Source: Cyanobacteriota bacterium | Lineage (GTDB): Bacteria > Cyanobacteriota > Cyanobacteriia > Cyanobacteriales > Microcoleaceae | Direction of reading: 5' to 3' | Length of the DNA: 64,000 bases | Assembly (NCBI GenBank): GCA_025362325.1 | Contig: JANYGO010000365.1 | Location: 1 to 64,000, forward strand | Shown: one piece after another, positions 17,032 through 25,454 of the stretch | Layout: the number at the start of each line of letters is the position of its first letter | Position numbering within the stretch: the stretch's first letter is position 1 | Position numbers and translations under genes: made by a program | The notes under the pieces: generated by a model | What the model saw: the letters and a program-made list of their open reading frames with translations, nothing else | What the model was told of the DNA's origin: nothing | The model's database searches: none

Positions 17032-20000
17032 ATGTCAGCAGCGACTCAGACACCGCAAGTCAGTGTAATTATACCAGCATACAATGGATCTCGCTACATT
17101 GTGCAAGCCGTAGAAAGCGCGATCGGTCAAACTTTTACAGATTGGGAAATTATTGTTGTAGACGACGGCTCGACGGATGAGACACATCAGGTATTGCAGC
17201 CTTATTTTGACAGAATTCGCTACATTTATCAGGAAAATCGAGGAGTAGCAGCCGCCCGCAACCGAGGAATTCAGGAAGCCCAAGGCGAATTTATTGCTTT
17301 TTTAGATCAAGATGACTTCTTTTTGCCCGATAAATTAGCAGCACAAATAGCGCTGTTTCGCCAGCAACCATCCTTAGGAATTGTTAACAGCGGCTGGCGT
17401 TTAGTTAACCAGCAAGGCGGTGCGATTTCCGAAATCACACCTTGGCTGTATTTCCCCAAATTAGACTTAGAAACTTGGATAGTACAAATGCCCGTACTTC
17501 CCAGCGCCATGATGTTTTCACGCCAGTGGCTAGAAAATGCAGGCGGGTTTAATTCAGAATTTGATTCAGTAGACGATTCAGATTTAGTCCTGCGTTTAGC
17601 AGTGTTGGGTTGCGAAGCAGCTTGGCTGCGTCAAATCACAGTATCCTACCGCCAGCACGACAAAAACGTATCCATAAAAAAAGCCCTGAAACAAGCAAAT
17701 CTTTTTATTACCTTAAAACAGCAATTTTTCGCCAAACCCGATTTGCCACAGCACATCCGCGAATTAGAAAATCCGGCTTTCTACGAAGCATTGACTTGGA
17801 TGGCGTGGCAATTGTACTATAGTGGCTATCCAGTAGAAGCGGTTGAATTTTTCCAAAAATCTTTTAACTACAGTCATTATTCTCCCGCAGAAACTGTAAT
17901 AGATTGGATCAAACGTCTGGATTCTATCTCTAAAGCTTACGGGCTTACTCTCGATTCCCGATCTTTAAGAAACTTACCACAATGGCAACAGTTAATGACT
18001 AGCATACTTCCCCAAAAAACAACGCGAGTTAGCGTAATTATCCCGACGTACAACAGCGCACGCTACATTATTAGAGCGGTAGAAAGCGTTTTAGAGCAAA
18101 CTTACAAAAACTGGGAAATTATTGTCATAGACGATGGTTCTACAGACAGCACTCGCCAAGTTTTAGATGCTTACCGCGATGTAATTCAGTACGTCTATCA
18201 GGAAAATCAAGGCGCAGCAATAGCTCGGAATCGCGCTTGCGAGATTGCCAAAGGCGAATTCTTAGCTTTTCTGGATGCTGACGACTTTTTTCTGCCAGAA
18301 AAACTTGCAAAACAAATTGCTTGTTTTGAAGCTGACCCCTCTTTAGGGATGGTACAAAACGGCTGGTTGATGGTTGATGAAACCGGAAAAGATATCTACG
18401 CATCCCTGCCTTGGGAAGACTCGCCCAACTTAGATTTAGAAACCTTTGTTCTGTACAAAAGCGTGCGTCCCAGCGCCATGATGCTGCGGCGCGAGTGGTG
18501 GGAACGTCTGGGCGGTTTTGACCCTCGCTTTCCGCCAACTGAAGATTTAGATTTTGTCTTGCGTTTAGCTTTAAAAGGCTGCAAATGTGTTTGGTTGAAA
18601 GAGATATTAACCTGCTATCGGCAGCACGATAGCAATCTCATGTCCGGCGGGCAAAAAGTGATGAAAAGTATGGAAACTGTGATGGAGGAATTCTTCGCCC
18701 GACCAGACTTGCCCGATCGCATACGCAAACTAAAAAAGGCAGAACGTTACAAGTGTTTAGTGTGGATAGCGTGGCGGATGTACCACAACGGATATTTGAC
18801 AGAGATGGTCGAGTGCTTGAGAAAATCTCTGTACTATACTCCTTATAGTGGCACGGAAACTGTTTTTAAATGGTTGGAAACTTTTAGAGTTTCTTCGCAA
18901 GAATACAGCAACAATTTTGATGCCTATGCCTTAACCAATTTACAAGAATGGCAAGACATAGTGGTGGAGGCAGTAAATAATACTTATCCATTGAAATCTG
19001 CGCCGAGTTCAAGTGGCCGCAAGCTTGCAGGGCACGTACTCCTGTACGCAGAAGACCACGGAATCGGCGGTTTGGCGCAATTCAACCACTCGCTGCTTTG
19101 CAAATTAGCAGCGGACGGCTACCGAGTTACTAGCGTGCAAACTAAAGCTTCTAATCCTTTAATTACCGAACAGCAGCAGCTAGGTATCGAGCATATTTGG
19201 CTGGAGTTCGATACGATGAGGGAGTTTTTGCGAATTGCTTACAATTGTACGGATGCTGAAATAATTTATGCGGAAGCTAAACCGGATTTAATTATATTTA
19301 GCGATGGCTGGCCGATGGCAAATTTTGCGGCGAAACAAGTTGCGATCAAACAAAACATACCTTATGTAATTACTCTCGGTTATATCGATCGCACTTATCA
19401 ACATTTCAACCGCGGAGATCAAGTTCCCTATTTCGATGCAGTGGCCTATCAGTACAATTTAGCCAAAGCCGCAATCGCTGTTTCCCACGAAAATTTAAAC
19501 TTGTTCAAGAGTTTATTCAAAATGCCTCTGGAACAGGGAAAAGTTATTTATTACGGCAGGCCGAACAATTACTTTGAACCGCCCAATCTCTCAACTCGCC
19601 AACGCCTGCGCCAAGAACAAGGAATCCCCGAAGAAGCTGTGGTTTGTTTCACGGCTGCGAGACTGACTCCAATTAAAGGATATCAATATCAATTGCAGGC
19701 GATCGCCAAACTGAAAAATCTGCCAATTTGGCCCCAGCTATATTTCGTTTGGGCAGGCCCAGGTTCCACCACCCACGACAATATGGAGCCGGAATTGAGA
19801 GCAACTGTCAGCCAATTAGGAGTCAGCGAACAAGTTAAATTTATAGGCCAGCGGTGGGATGTTGCCGATTGGTTAGATGCCAGCGACATCTTTATTTTAT
19901 CATCCGAAGCAGAGGGAATGCCGCTAGCAGTTATGGAAGCAATGGCGAAAGGATTGCCCGTAATTGCCACAGCAGTCAGCGGCATTCCCGAAGAGTTGGG

Positions 20001-20559
20001 AGATACCGGAAAGTTAATCGCCGATCCGACAATTGATTCGCAACAGACAGCACAAGAGTTAGCCACAACGGTAGAACTATGGGCCCAAAATCCTGAATTG
20101 CGGAGACTAGCAGGACAAGCTTGTAAACTGCGGGCAGAAGAGCTTTTTAAGGAAGAACGGATGGTTTTGGAATACGCAGAAGTTGTCGCCCAAGTCTTGT
20201 CTGCTAGCGACAATCGAGATAAATTTGCGTTAGCGAAGCCCTCGAAGAGGATCGCCCCCAAAGTCCAAAAGCAGATCGAAAAAGTTGACAGTATGCTCTA
20301 TTACTATTATCTAGTATGGCAGGCATGGCAAGCTTGGGATCGCGGAGATCAGTCTGGGATGCTTGACAAGTTGCAGTCAGCTTGGAAATGCACGCCATTG
20401 TTGACAAGCGAAACTATCTTGAGTTGGGTCACAAATTTTGTTGCCTTATCTTCAGAAAAGGGTGGTCAACTTGATACTTACTCGCTAATTCATTCAGAAT
20501 CATGGCAAAAATTGATGGAATTAGTACAGGGTTATGAAGTTGCCTTGTCTGTTCCTTAA
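17032..20559 (+). CDS. Three-domain glycosyltransferase: GT2-GT2-GT4 with a repeated helical module
   Basis: An 1175-residue protein. The first GT2 domain (about 10-240) has VSVIIPAYNGS, VVDDGSTDE and a DQDD metal site (92-95). The second GT2 domain (about 333-560) is its close duplicate (VSVIIPTYNSARY, DADD at 415-418), offset by 323 residues. A GT4/GT-B domain (about 665-1080) has TAARLTPIKGYQ and SSEAEGMPLAVMEAMAKG. Each catalytic domain is followed by the same ~80-residue helical module (about 249-326, 570-648, 1087-1167; W-x-AW, S-x-ET-x-x-x-W, W-Q). ATG with GAGG seven bases upstream. It probably assembles an oligosaccharide for the cell surface with several sugars added by one chain; donors and acceptors are unknown. 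A 29-bp dispersed repeat sits in frame at 20228-20256. Confidence 0.92.
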   Translation: MSAATQTPQVSVIIPAYNGSRYIVQAVESAIGQTFTDWEIIVVDDGSTDETHQVLQPYFDRIRYIYQENRGVAAARNRGIQEAQGEFIAFLDQDDFFLPDKLAAQIALFRQQPSLGIVNSGWRLVNQQGGAISEITPWLYFPKLDLETWIVQMPVLPSAMMFSRQWLENAGGFNSEFDSVDDSDLVLRLAVLGCEAAWLRQITVSYRQHDKNVSIKKALKQANLFITLKQQFFAKPDLPQHIRELENPAFYEALTWMAWQLYYSGYPVEAVEFFQKSFNYSHYSPAETVIDWIKRLDSISKAYGLTLDSRSLRNLPQWQQLMTSILPQKTTRVSVIIPTYNSARYIIRAVESVLEQTYKNWEIIVIDDGSTDSTRQVLDAYRDVIQYVYQENQGAAIARNRACEIAKGEFLAFLDADDFFLPEKLAKQIACFEADPSLGMVQNGWLMVDETGKDIYASLPWEDSPNLDLETFVLYKSVRPSAMMLRREWWERLGGFDPRFPPTEDLDFVLRLALKGCKCVWLKEILTCYRQHDSNLMSGGQKVMKSMETVMEEFFARPDLPDRIRKLKKAERYKCLVWIAWRMYHNGYLTEMVECLRKSLYYTPYSGTETVFKWLETFRVSSQEYSNNFDAYALTNLQEWQDIVVEAVNNTYPLKSAPSSSGRKLAGHVLLYAEDHGIGGLAQFNHSLLCKLAADGYRVTSVQTKASNPLITEQQQLGIEHIWLEFDTMREFLRIAYNCTDAEIIYAEAKPDLIIFSDGWPMANFAAKQVAIKQNIPYVITLGYIDRTYQHFNRGDQVPYFDAVAYQYNLAKAAIAVSHENLNLFKSLFKMPLEQGKVIYYGRPNNYFEPPNLSTRQRLRQEQGIPEEAVVCFTAARLTPIKGYQYQLQAIAKLKNLPIWPQLYFVWAGPGSTTHDNMEPELRATVSQLGVSEQVKFIGQRWDVADWLDASDIFILSSEAEGMPLAVMEAMAKGLPVIATAVSGIPEELGDTGKLIADPTIDSQQTAQELATTVELWAQNPELRRLAGQACKLRAEELFKEERMVLEYAEVVAQVLSASDNRDKFALAKPSKRIAPKVQKQIEKVDSMLYYYYLVWQAWQAWDRGDQSGMLDKLQSAWKCTPLLTSETILSWVTNFVALSSEKGGQLDTYSLIHSESWQKLMELVQGYEVALSVP
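20228..20256. repeat. 29-bp dispersed repeat inside the glycosyltransferase gene
   Basis: An exact reverse complement of 24730-24758 inside the acyl-CoA dehydrogenase gene. Here it encodes LAKPSKRIA in the linker after the GT4 domain. It starts CGTTAGCGAAGCCC and ends AAGAGGATCGCC. Confidence 0.9.
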
Positions 20560-20587
20560 GACTTTTTGAGGTCGATCCCTGAAAAGC

Positions 20588-20659
20588 GGTTTGTAGTAAG
20601 GACTTTAGTCCTTATTAGCTGAAATATTTTAGATAGGACTGAAGTCCTTACTACAAACC
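20588..20659. repeat. 25-bp inverted repeat of the GGACTTTAGTCC family
   Basis: Arms 20588-20612 and 20635-20659 pair with a single mismatch around a 22-base loop. It lies between the glycosyltransferase gene and the glycosidase gene on the same strand, and may attenuate or stabilise read-through transcripts. Confidence 0.85.
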
Positions 20660-20710
20660 TACTAATGTTTGTGATTGATTCCTATTTTTCAATTCGCCAC
20701 CTAATGCAAT

Positions 20711-22039
20711 ATGCAATTAACCTTCAAGTTCAAACCTATTAATAAGCTGCTGCCAATTTGCTTAGCTGTGGTAACTCTCCTGTTAATCGCGTATTTTGGG
20801 CAGCAAAGAGCGATCGCCCAAATGCGATCGAACATCACAGTCGATTTTGGACAACCAGCCACCGGTATAACGTCCATGAGCGGCATCTTGCACGGAATTG
20901 ACCCCAGCAAGCCCCCGGACAGCTTGGTCAAACCCTTGCAGCCGAAGCTGTGGCGCGCGGGAAGACTCGATGTTTACGATCGAGTAATCGCCAGCGGAGC
21001 CGAATTTCAACTATTAGTTAGCGACCTCTGGGGCTACGGTAGCAATCCCAAAGGCTGGCCCTATCAAAATTACCCGGCGTGGGAAGCATTCATCCGACAG
21101 TTAGCCCAGCAAAATAAAGGCAAGAAAATCATTTGGGATATCTGGAACGAACCGGATTTAGCAAATCCGTTTTGGAAGGGAAGCAGAAAACAATTCTTTG
21201 AAACTTACAAAAGAGCTTACAGAATATTGCGGGAAGAATTGGGGCCGTCAGCGATGATTGGCGGGCCGAGCATCAGCACTTACAACAAAGAATATTTAAC
21301 CGAGTTTTTGGATTACTGCAAAGCGAACAAACTGGAAGTAAATTTTCTAGCTTGGCACGAACTAAACGATACGATAATTTTATTTGTGGACGATCACGTA
21401 ATCGATGCTAAACGCAATTTTCAACAAAGTCCTTTTTACAAGGAACTGAAATTGCAAAAGATTTACGTCAACGAAATTGTGGGGGAATTAGCTCAGTATC
21501 AGCCTGGGGAAATTTTAGGTTATTTGTATAACTTGGAGTATGCAAAAGCAGACGGTGCTTGCAGAGCTTGTTGGGATACAACAGTAGGTAAAAAAGTTAG
21601 CAATTGCTTCAACAATACGCTGACTGGGATGGTTACGCCTAATACTTTTGAGCCGAGGGCGGCTTGGTGGACATACAAAGCTTATGCTGACGGAGTGAAT
21701 TCACGGGTGCTGAGCCGATCGGATAACGATCGCCTTGTCGCTTTAGCCAGCAAGTCAAATCCTGAAGGTAAAGCGCAGGTGCTTTTAGGTTATTTCGATC
21801 GCAATTATTCCTCAGCAACAACCGTTACTTTGAATCTCGCAAATTTGCAGCAGCTAGGTATTGAAAGCGGTCAAAAAATTAGTCTGAAATTAGAGAAGAT
21901 TCCTAACAATCTAGAAGGGACTGTGCAAAAGCTGGTCACGGTTAAAGAAGAAAGTGTTTCGGTTGTTGGAAATAGCTTGAATTATGTTATTTCTAACTTC
22001 AATGTTCATGAAGGTTACTTGTTGACTATCAAGCCCTAG
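20711..22039 (+). CDS. Secreted GH39-like glycoside hydrolase
   Basis: A 442-residue protein with an N-terminal signal peptide or anchor (hydrophobic about 13-30, then QQRAIAQ). The catalytic domain has clan GH-A features: WDIWNEPD with probable acid/base E147, and IYVNEIVGE with probable nucleophile E255. A small C-terminal beta domain (about 350-442) follows. The overall look is closest to GH39 (beta-xylosidase/alpha-L-iduronidase type), but the specificity cannot be read. It is 150 bases downstream of the glycosyltransferase fusion, so trimming or release of a surface polysaccharide is plausible. Confidence 0.82.
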   Translation: MQLTFKFKPINKLLPICLAVVTLLLIAYFGQQRAIAQMRSNITVDFGQPATGITSMSGILHGIDPSKPPDSLVKPLQPKLWRAGRLDVYDRVIASGAEFQLLVSDLWGYGSNPKGWPYQNYPAWEAFIRQLAQQNKGKKIIWDIWNEPDLANPFWKGSRKQFFETYKRAYRILREELGPSAMIGGPSISTYNKEYLTEFLDYCKANKLEVNFLAWHELNDTIILFVDDHVIDAKRNFQQSPFYKELKLQKIYVNEIVGELAQYQPGEILGYLYNLEYAKADGACRACWDTTVGKKVSNCFNNTLTGMVTPNTFEPRAAWWTYKAYADGVNSRVLSRSDNDRLVALASKSNPEGKAQVLLGYFDRNYSSATTVTLNLANLQQLGIESGQKISLKLEKIPNNLEGTVQKLVTVKEESVSVVGNSLNYVISNFNVHEGYLLTIKP

Positions 22040-22083
22040 ATAACCCCTAGCCCCATTAAAAATGGGGGACAAGAAAGAGCTTT

Positions 22084-22324
22084 AACTGGTTCCCCGGCTC
22101 TGCCTAGTAACGAGTAGAATACATAGAGTTTAGCTGGGATTATGCAAAGATTTTTGCACTGATTAACTGGTTCCCAGGCTCTGCCTACTAACCCATATCT
22201 AGAGGCTCTGCCTCGGTGCAGAAAATGGAGGCAAAGCCTCCCGATCTGCGTTACTAGGTAGAGCATAATAACGAGTAGAATACATAGAGTTTAGTTGGGA
22301 TTATGCAAAGATTTTTGCACTGAT
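22084..22324. repeat. Direct repeats with GGCTCTGCCT units, overlapping the immunity gene 3' end
   Basis: A ~56-base segment at about 22109-22164 is repeated almost exactly at 22269-22324 (AACGAGTAGAATACATAGAG ... TTTTTGCACTGATT). Between and before them are TAACTGGTTCC-CAGGCTCTGCCT units and a GAGGCTCTGCCTC/GAGGCAAAGCCTC palindrome. The second copy encodes the last ten residues and stop of the adjacent immunity gene. Confidence 0.85.
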
Positions 22325-22590
22325 TCCAACCATTCTCTGACTGTTTCATTCTCTGAGTTTGGGTCATAATAACAGCCTAATTCATAGAGGATGAATGTTT
22401 CTAAGTCGGCTGGGGCGATCGGCATTTCTAGCAATTTGCTAAGTTCTTCCGATGTCGCTTCAATACTTTCGGGCGGTTCGCTGCTGCGGTAGTTGTTCAC
22501 TACATCGCTGGCAGTTTCAGCTTCTAGCGGCCAGTCTTGGTGAAAGTAGGAACTGAAAAATTGGGTTAAATTAGGAAATTGATTGATCAT
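22291..22590 (-). CDS. CdiI_2-type immunity protein
   Basis: A 99-residue acidic protein. FPNLTQFFSSYFHQDW near the N-terminus, EPPESIEATSEELSKLL in the middle, and LGCYYDPNSENETVREWL near the C-terminus match the recalled pattern of the CdiI_2 family, immunity proteins of contact-dependent growth inhibition systems. Its ATG overlaps the stop of the upstream toxin gene in an ATGA arrangement, which signals co-translation. It is expected to bind and neutralise the RNase A-like toxin. The last residues are encoded by a duplicated ~56-base repeat. Confidence 0.8.
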   Translation of the reverse strand: MINQFPNLTQFFSSYFHQDWPLEAETASDVVNNYRSSEPPESIEATSEELSKLLEMPIAPADLETFILYELGCYYDPNSENETVREWLESVQKSLHNPN

Positions 22591-23126
22591 TCGGGATAAG
22601 CTGTGCGAATAAAGTATCCGGGAGACAATTTGGTGCTGCGTTCGAGGATTATTTTTAGGCGAGATGTTGAAGTTGCCTTGGATTGGCCGCGAGTCAGAGT
22701 AATGCCAATTATTCTGTGGGCGTCGTATTTGATTGTATAACGATTGCCTCTTTTTTTCATCCAGGAGTCGATCGCACTTTTATTTGTGTCCATTGCTTCA
22801 GCAATCGCCGATTCGGCTACGGAACGGTAACTAAAGGAAGATGCGGAAGAAATTCTCTTTTCCTTTGCCAGTCGCTGCGCTAGTTGTGATTCTGTTTTGC
22901 CAACGTGCCTCTCTAAAGTGTGTCCTCCTGCTGCTTCGTGAAAGTCTAATCCGCCGCCCGGTATGTTCGGTACAAAGGCTATGGTGGTTTGTGGTATAGT
23001 TGAGAGTCCCGGTGTCAAAACCGTGGCGTAAACACCAGGTATTGCTGATTGGAATAAGATAATTATTGAGGCAATCGTGCATATTATACCTATAAACTGT
23101 TTTAGGCGATCGAGTTGAGTTTTCAT
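22587..23126 (-). CDS. Small secreted RNase A-like (CdiA-CT type) toxin
   Basis: A 179-residue protein with a Sec-type signal peptide (hydrophobic about 11-33, then VYA as likely cleavage site), a short linker, and a toxin domain from about residue 62 to the end. The domain begins EAAGGHTLERHVGKTESQL (H69 and H74 as candidate catalytic histidines) and ends in RTAYPE, matching the recalled bacterial RNase A-like toxin fold with its C-terminal T-x-Y. It is followed, with a 4-base overlap, by a CdiI_2-type immunity gene. Usually this domain is the tip of a very large CdiA or polymorphic toxin; here it is free-standing. Delivery route and targets are unknown. Confidence 0.8.
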   Translation of the reverse strand: MKTQLDRLKQFIGIICTIASIIILFQSAIPGVYATVLTPGLSTIPQTTIAFVPNIPGGGLDFHEAAGGHTLERHVGKTESQLAQRLAKEKRISSASSFSYRSVAESAIAEAMDTNKSAIDSWMKKRGNRYTIKYDAHRIIGITLTRGQSKATSTSRLKIILERSTKLSPGYFIRTAYPE

Positions 23127-23374
23127 TGCGGTTTCCGATCTTCAGTATAGTTGTCTACTGTTGTTTGTCTGTTTCCTACTTTACCATTGGTGAGTTAGGA
23201 ATTGCGCGCAGCATTTAAGTAGGCGGTGCGCATGGCGCACCCTAGGATAATTTAGAATAGTTCGTGAGGTCTGTGGTTGACAAAGCTTCACCATGAGAAA
23301 ATGTTAATAATTCTTTGGAAAAATGACTGAGGATTGATGATACATTAATTGATCATCTTGAGAAATTTGAAAAA

Positions 23375-24151
23375 ATGCAAGTAGTTATCCTGGCTGGTGG
23401 TCTTGGTACTCGTCTCAGAGAAGAAACAGAATTCCGCCCCAAACCTTTAGTCGATGTCGGCGGGTATCCGATTATTTGGCACATTATGAAGATTTACGCC
23501 CACTACGGCTTTCAAAACTTCATTGTGTGCTTGGGCTATCGCGGCAACATGATTAAAGAATATTTTCTGAATTATGAAGCCATGAACAATGACTTTACAA
23601 TCTGTCTGGGACGCAAGAATAGTATCACTTATCAAGAGGAACATCGCGAACAAGATTTTCATGTAACGCTGGCTGAAACTGGTGCGGAAAGCATGACGGG
23701 AGGGCGGGTAAAACGGATCGAAAAATATATCGATCGCGATAATTTCATGGTGACATACGGCGACGGAGTTGCTGATGTCGATATTGAGGCATTGATGGAG
23801 TTTCACAAGTCTCATGGTAAGCTGGCAACTGTTACTACATTTCGCCCGATTTCGCGTTTTGGAATTTTGGATGTAGACAGCGATAGCCGTGTAGTAGAAT
23901 TTGCGGAAAAACCTCAAATAGATGGCTGGATTAGTGTTGGATATATGATATTTAACCGCCGGGTGTTTGAGTATTTGGGGGGAGATGATTGTATTTTGGA
24001 ACAGGAGCCGATGCAGCGTTTGGCAGCAGATGGACAGTTGATGGCTTATCGTCACGATGGCTTCTTTTTTGCGATGGATACTTATCGGGAATACAAGTAT
24101 TTAAACGAGCTTTGGGATCAAGGGAAGGCTCCTTGGAAAGTTTGGGAATAA
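23375..24151 (+). CDS. rfbF: Glucose-1-phosphate cytidylyltransferase
   Basis: A 258-residue nucleotidyltransferase. The N-terminus VVILAGGLGTRLREETEFRPKP is the nucleotide-binding signature with the catalytic arginine and lysine, and the RfbF type is shown by NMIKEYFLNYE, MVTYGDGVADV and RFGILDVD. It makes CDP-glucose from CTP and glucose-1-phosphate, the entry to CDP-linked dideoxy or branched sugars of surface polysaccharides. The length is normal for the family. The usual partner, CDP-glucose 4,6-dehydratase (rfbG), is not in the window; only repeats follow for 200 bases. Confidence 0.93.
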   Translation: MQVVILAGGLGTRLREETEFRPKPLVDVGGYPIIWHIMKIYAHYGFQNFIVCLGYRGNMIKEYFLNYEAMNNDFTICLGRKNSITYQEEHREQDFHVTLAETGAESMTGGRVKRIEKYIDRDNFMVTYGDGVADVDIEALMEFHKSHGKLATVTTFRPISRFGILDVDSDSRVVEFAEKPQIDGWISVGYMIFNRRVFEYLGGDDCILEQEPMQRLAADGQLMAYRHDGFFFAMDTYREYKYLNELWDQGKAPWKVWE

Positions 24152-24208
24152 GATAAGATGTCGGTTGAAACCAGGTTTAGACAAAGTAAGACGGCGGTTG
24201 AAACCGCA

Positions 24209-24340
24209 TTGTCTTCAACCCACGGAGGTGCGTGAGTGTTTGTGTAGACGCGGTTTCAACCGCCCAGTCTGAAGAAGCCGCCTTGTCTTCAACCCACAGA
24301 GGTGCGTGAGTGTTTGTGTAGACGCGGTTTCAACCGCCCA
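24209..24340 (+). repeat. Two 58-bp direct repeats ending in GTAGACGCGGTTTCAACCGCC
   Basis: Units 24209-24266 and 24283-24340 differ at one or two bases and are separated by 16 bases; a reverse-complementary GGCGGTTGAAACCGC precedes them. The same motif family is at 28312-28390 and, diverged, at 51378-51597. Two units without regular spacers do not make a CRISPR array. Confidence 0.85.
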
Positions 24341-24365
24341 ATATTCTATAAAATCATCATAAAAA

Positions 24366-25454
24366 ATGGATTTTAAAGATCTTCTCAACACCACAGAAAC
24401 TTATCTGAAAGAGTGCGTTGTACCTCGCGCGGAAATTATCGACAGCGACTCGGAAGCGCTGAAAATAGCACTTGTAGGATTGGAAAATCGATCGCTCTTA
24501 GGGTTGCGAGTTCCCCAAAAATGGGGCGGCGCGGACATTCCACGGGAGATTTTTTACGAATATCAGGAATTGACGGCTCGATATTCCGGCGCTTTGTCTT
24601 TCCTGCAAACTCAGCACCACAGCGCAACTGCGATGATTGCCAGCAGCGACAATGAAATGCTAAAAAGTAGATACTTGGACGCGATCGCCCAAAAAGAGTT
24701 ACGCTTGGGTGTTGGGTTTTCGCATTTAAGGCGATCCTCTTCGAGGGCTTCGCTAACGGGCAATCCGGCTGTCACCGCAACTCCCGCACCAAATGGCTAT
24801 TTACTATCGGGGAATGTTCCTTGGATTACAGGTTTTGGCTTGTTTCAAAAGTTTATTGTGGCTGCGGTACTTCCAGACAATCGCGCGGTTTTTGGTGTGC
24901 TACCTTTTGCCAATATTGACCGTGAATATGGTAAAATAGCTGTGAGCGAAATCATGCAGTTAATCGCTATGAACTCGACTAATACTGTGACAGCAACTCT
25001 CGATAATTGGTTGCTGCATGAATCGGAAATAATTGCGGTTAAACCTGTTGGTTGGATTGCGGAAAACGACAGCAAAAATATCCTGAATTTTGTTCCGGCT
25101 ACTTTCGGCTGTATTCGAGCGGGATTGGATGTAATTTCAGCGGCGGCGACTTCTAAAGATTCACCTGTAATAGCGGCGGCTTGCCAAAAATTAGAGCAGA
25201 AGCTCGATCGGCTAAAACAGCATTTCCTACAATCTCAACATAGCTCAAAAGCAGAACAATTAGCCCTCCGAGCGGAAGCCATTGATTTAGCGGTGCGCTG
25301 CGGGCACGCTGCGGTTGTGGTTTCCAGCGGTGCGGCTAACGGTACGCTGCACCCGGCTGGAAGAGTTTATCGAGAGGCTTTGGTGTATACTGTTTCCGGG
25401 CAAACAAAGGATGTGATGGTGGCGGAGCTCGATCGGATTGTCAGTCGATTTTAG
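24366..25454 (+). CDS. Acyl-CoA dehydrogenase family protein
   Basis: A 362-residue flavoprotein-type sequence. The N-terminal helical domain (VPRAEIID to RVPQKWGGADIP), the middle beta domain (GVGFSHLRR, VTATPAPNGYLLSGNVPWITG) and the C-terminal helical domain are recognisable, but the protein is shorter than typical acyl-CoA dehydrogenases (about 380-400) and I cannot place the catalytic glutamate. The substrate is unknown. Residues RRSSSRASLTG interrupt a conserved stretch and are encoded by a 29-bp dispersed repeat identical to one in the glycosyltransferase gene, so they look like an in-frame insertion. The stop codon lies in the first unit of a heptanucleotide tandem repeat. Confidence 0.8.
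   Translation: MDFKDLLNTTETYLKECVVPRAEIIDSDSEALKIALVGLENRSLLGLRVPQKWGGADIPREIFYEYQELTARYSGALSFLQTQHHSATAMIASSDNEMLKSRYLDAIAQKELRLGVGFSHLRRSSSRASLTGNPAVTATPAPNGYLLSGNVPWITGFGLFQKFIVAAVLPDNRAVFGVLPFANIDREYGKIAVSEIMQLIAMNSTNTVTATLDNWLLHESEIIAVKPVGWIAENDSKNILNFVPATFGCIRAGLDVISAAATSKDSPVIAAACQKLEQKLDRLKQHFLQSQHSSKAEQLALRAEAIDLAVRCGHAAVVVSSGAANGTLHPAGRVYREALVYTVSGQTKDVMVAELDRIVSRF
24730..24758. repeat. 29-bp dispersed repeat inserted in frame in the acyl-CoA dehydrogenase gene
   Basis: An exact reverse complement of 20228-20256. It encodes RRSSSRASLT between SHLRR and GNPAVTATP, where family members as I recall them run without the extra residues. Confidence 0.9.

Noticed and set aside
19689-20261. 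190-codon antisense ORF in the glycosyltransferase gene
   Set aside because: The plus-strand frame encodes clear GT4 motifs throughout; the antisense frame has no recognisable features.
23447-24055. 202-codon antisense ORF in rfbF
   Set aside because: Shadow of a well-recognised enzyme gene.
24183-24340. Possible short CRISPR array (two 58-bp repeats)
   Set aside because: Only two units, too long and separated by just 16 bases; they contain their own inverted motif and match a dispersed intergenic repeat family.
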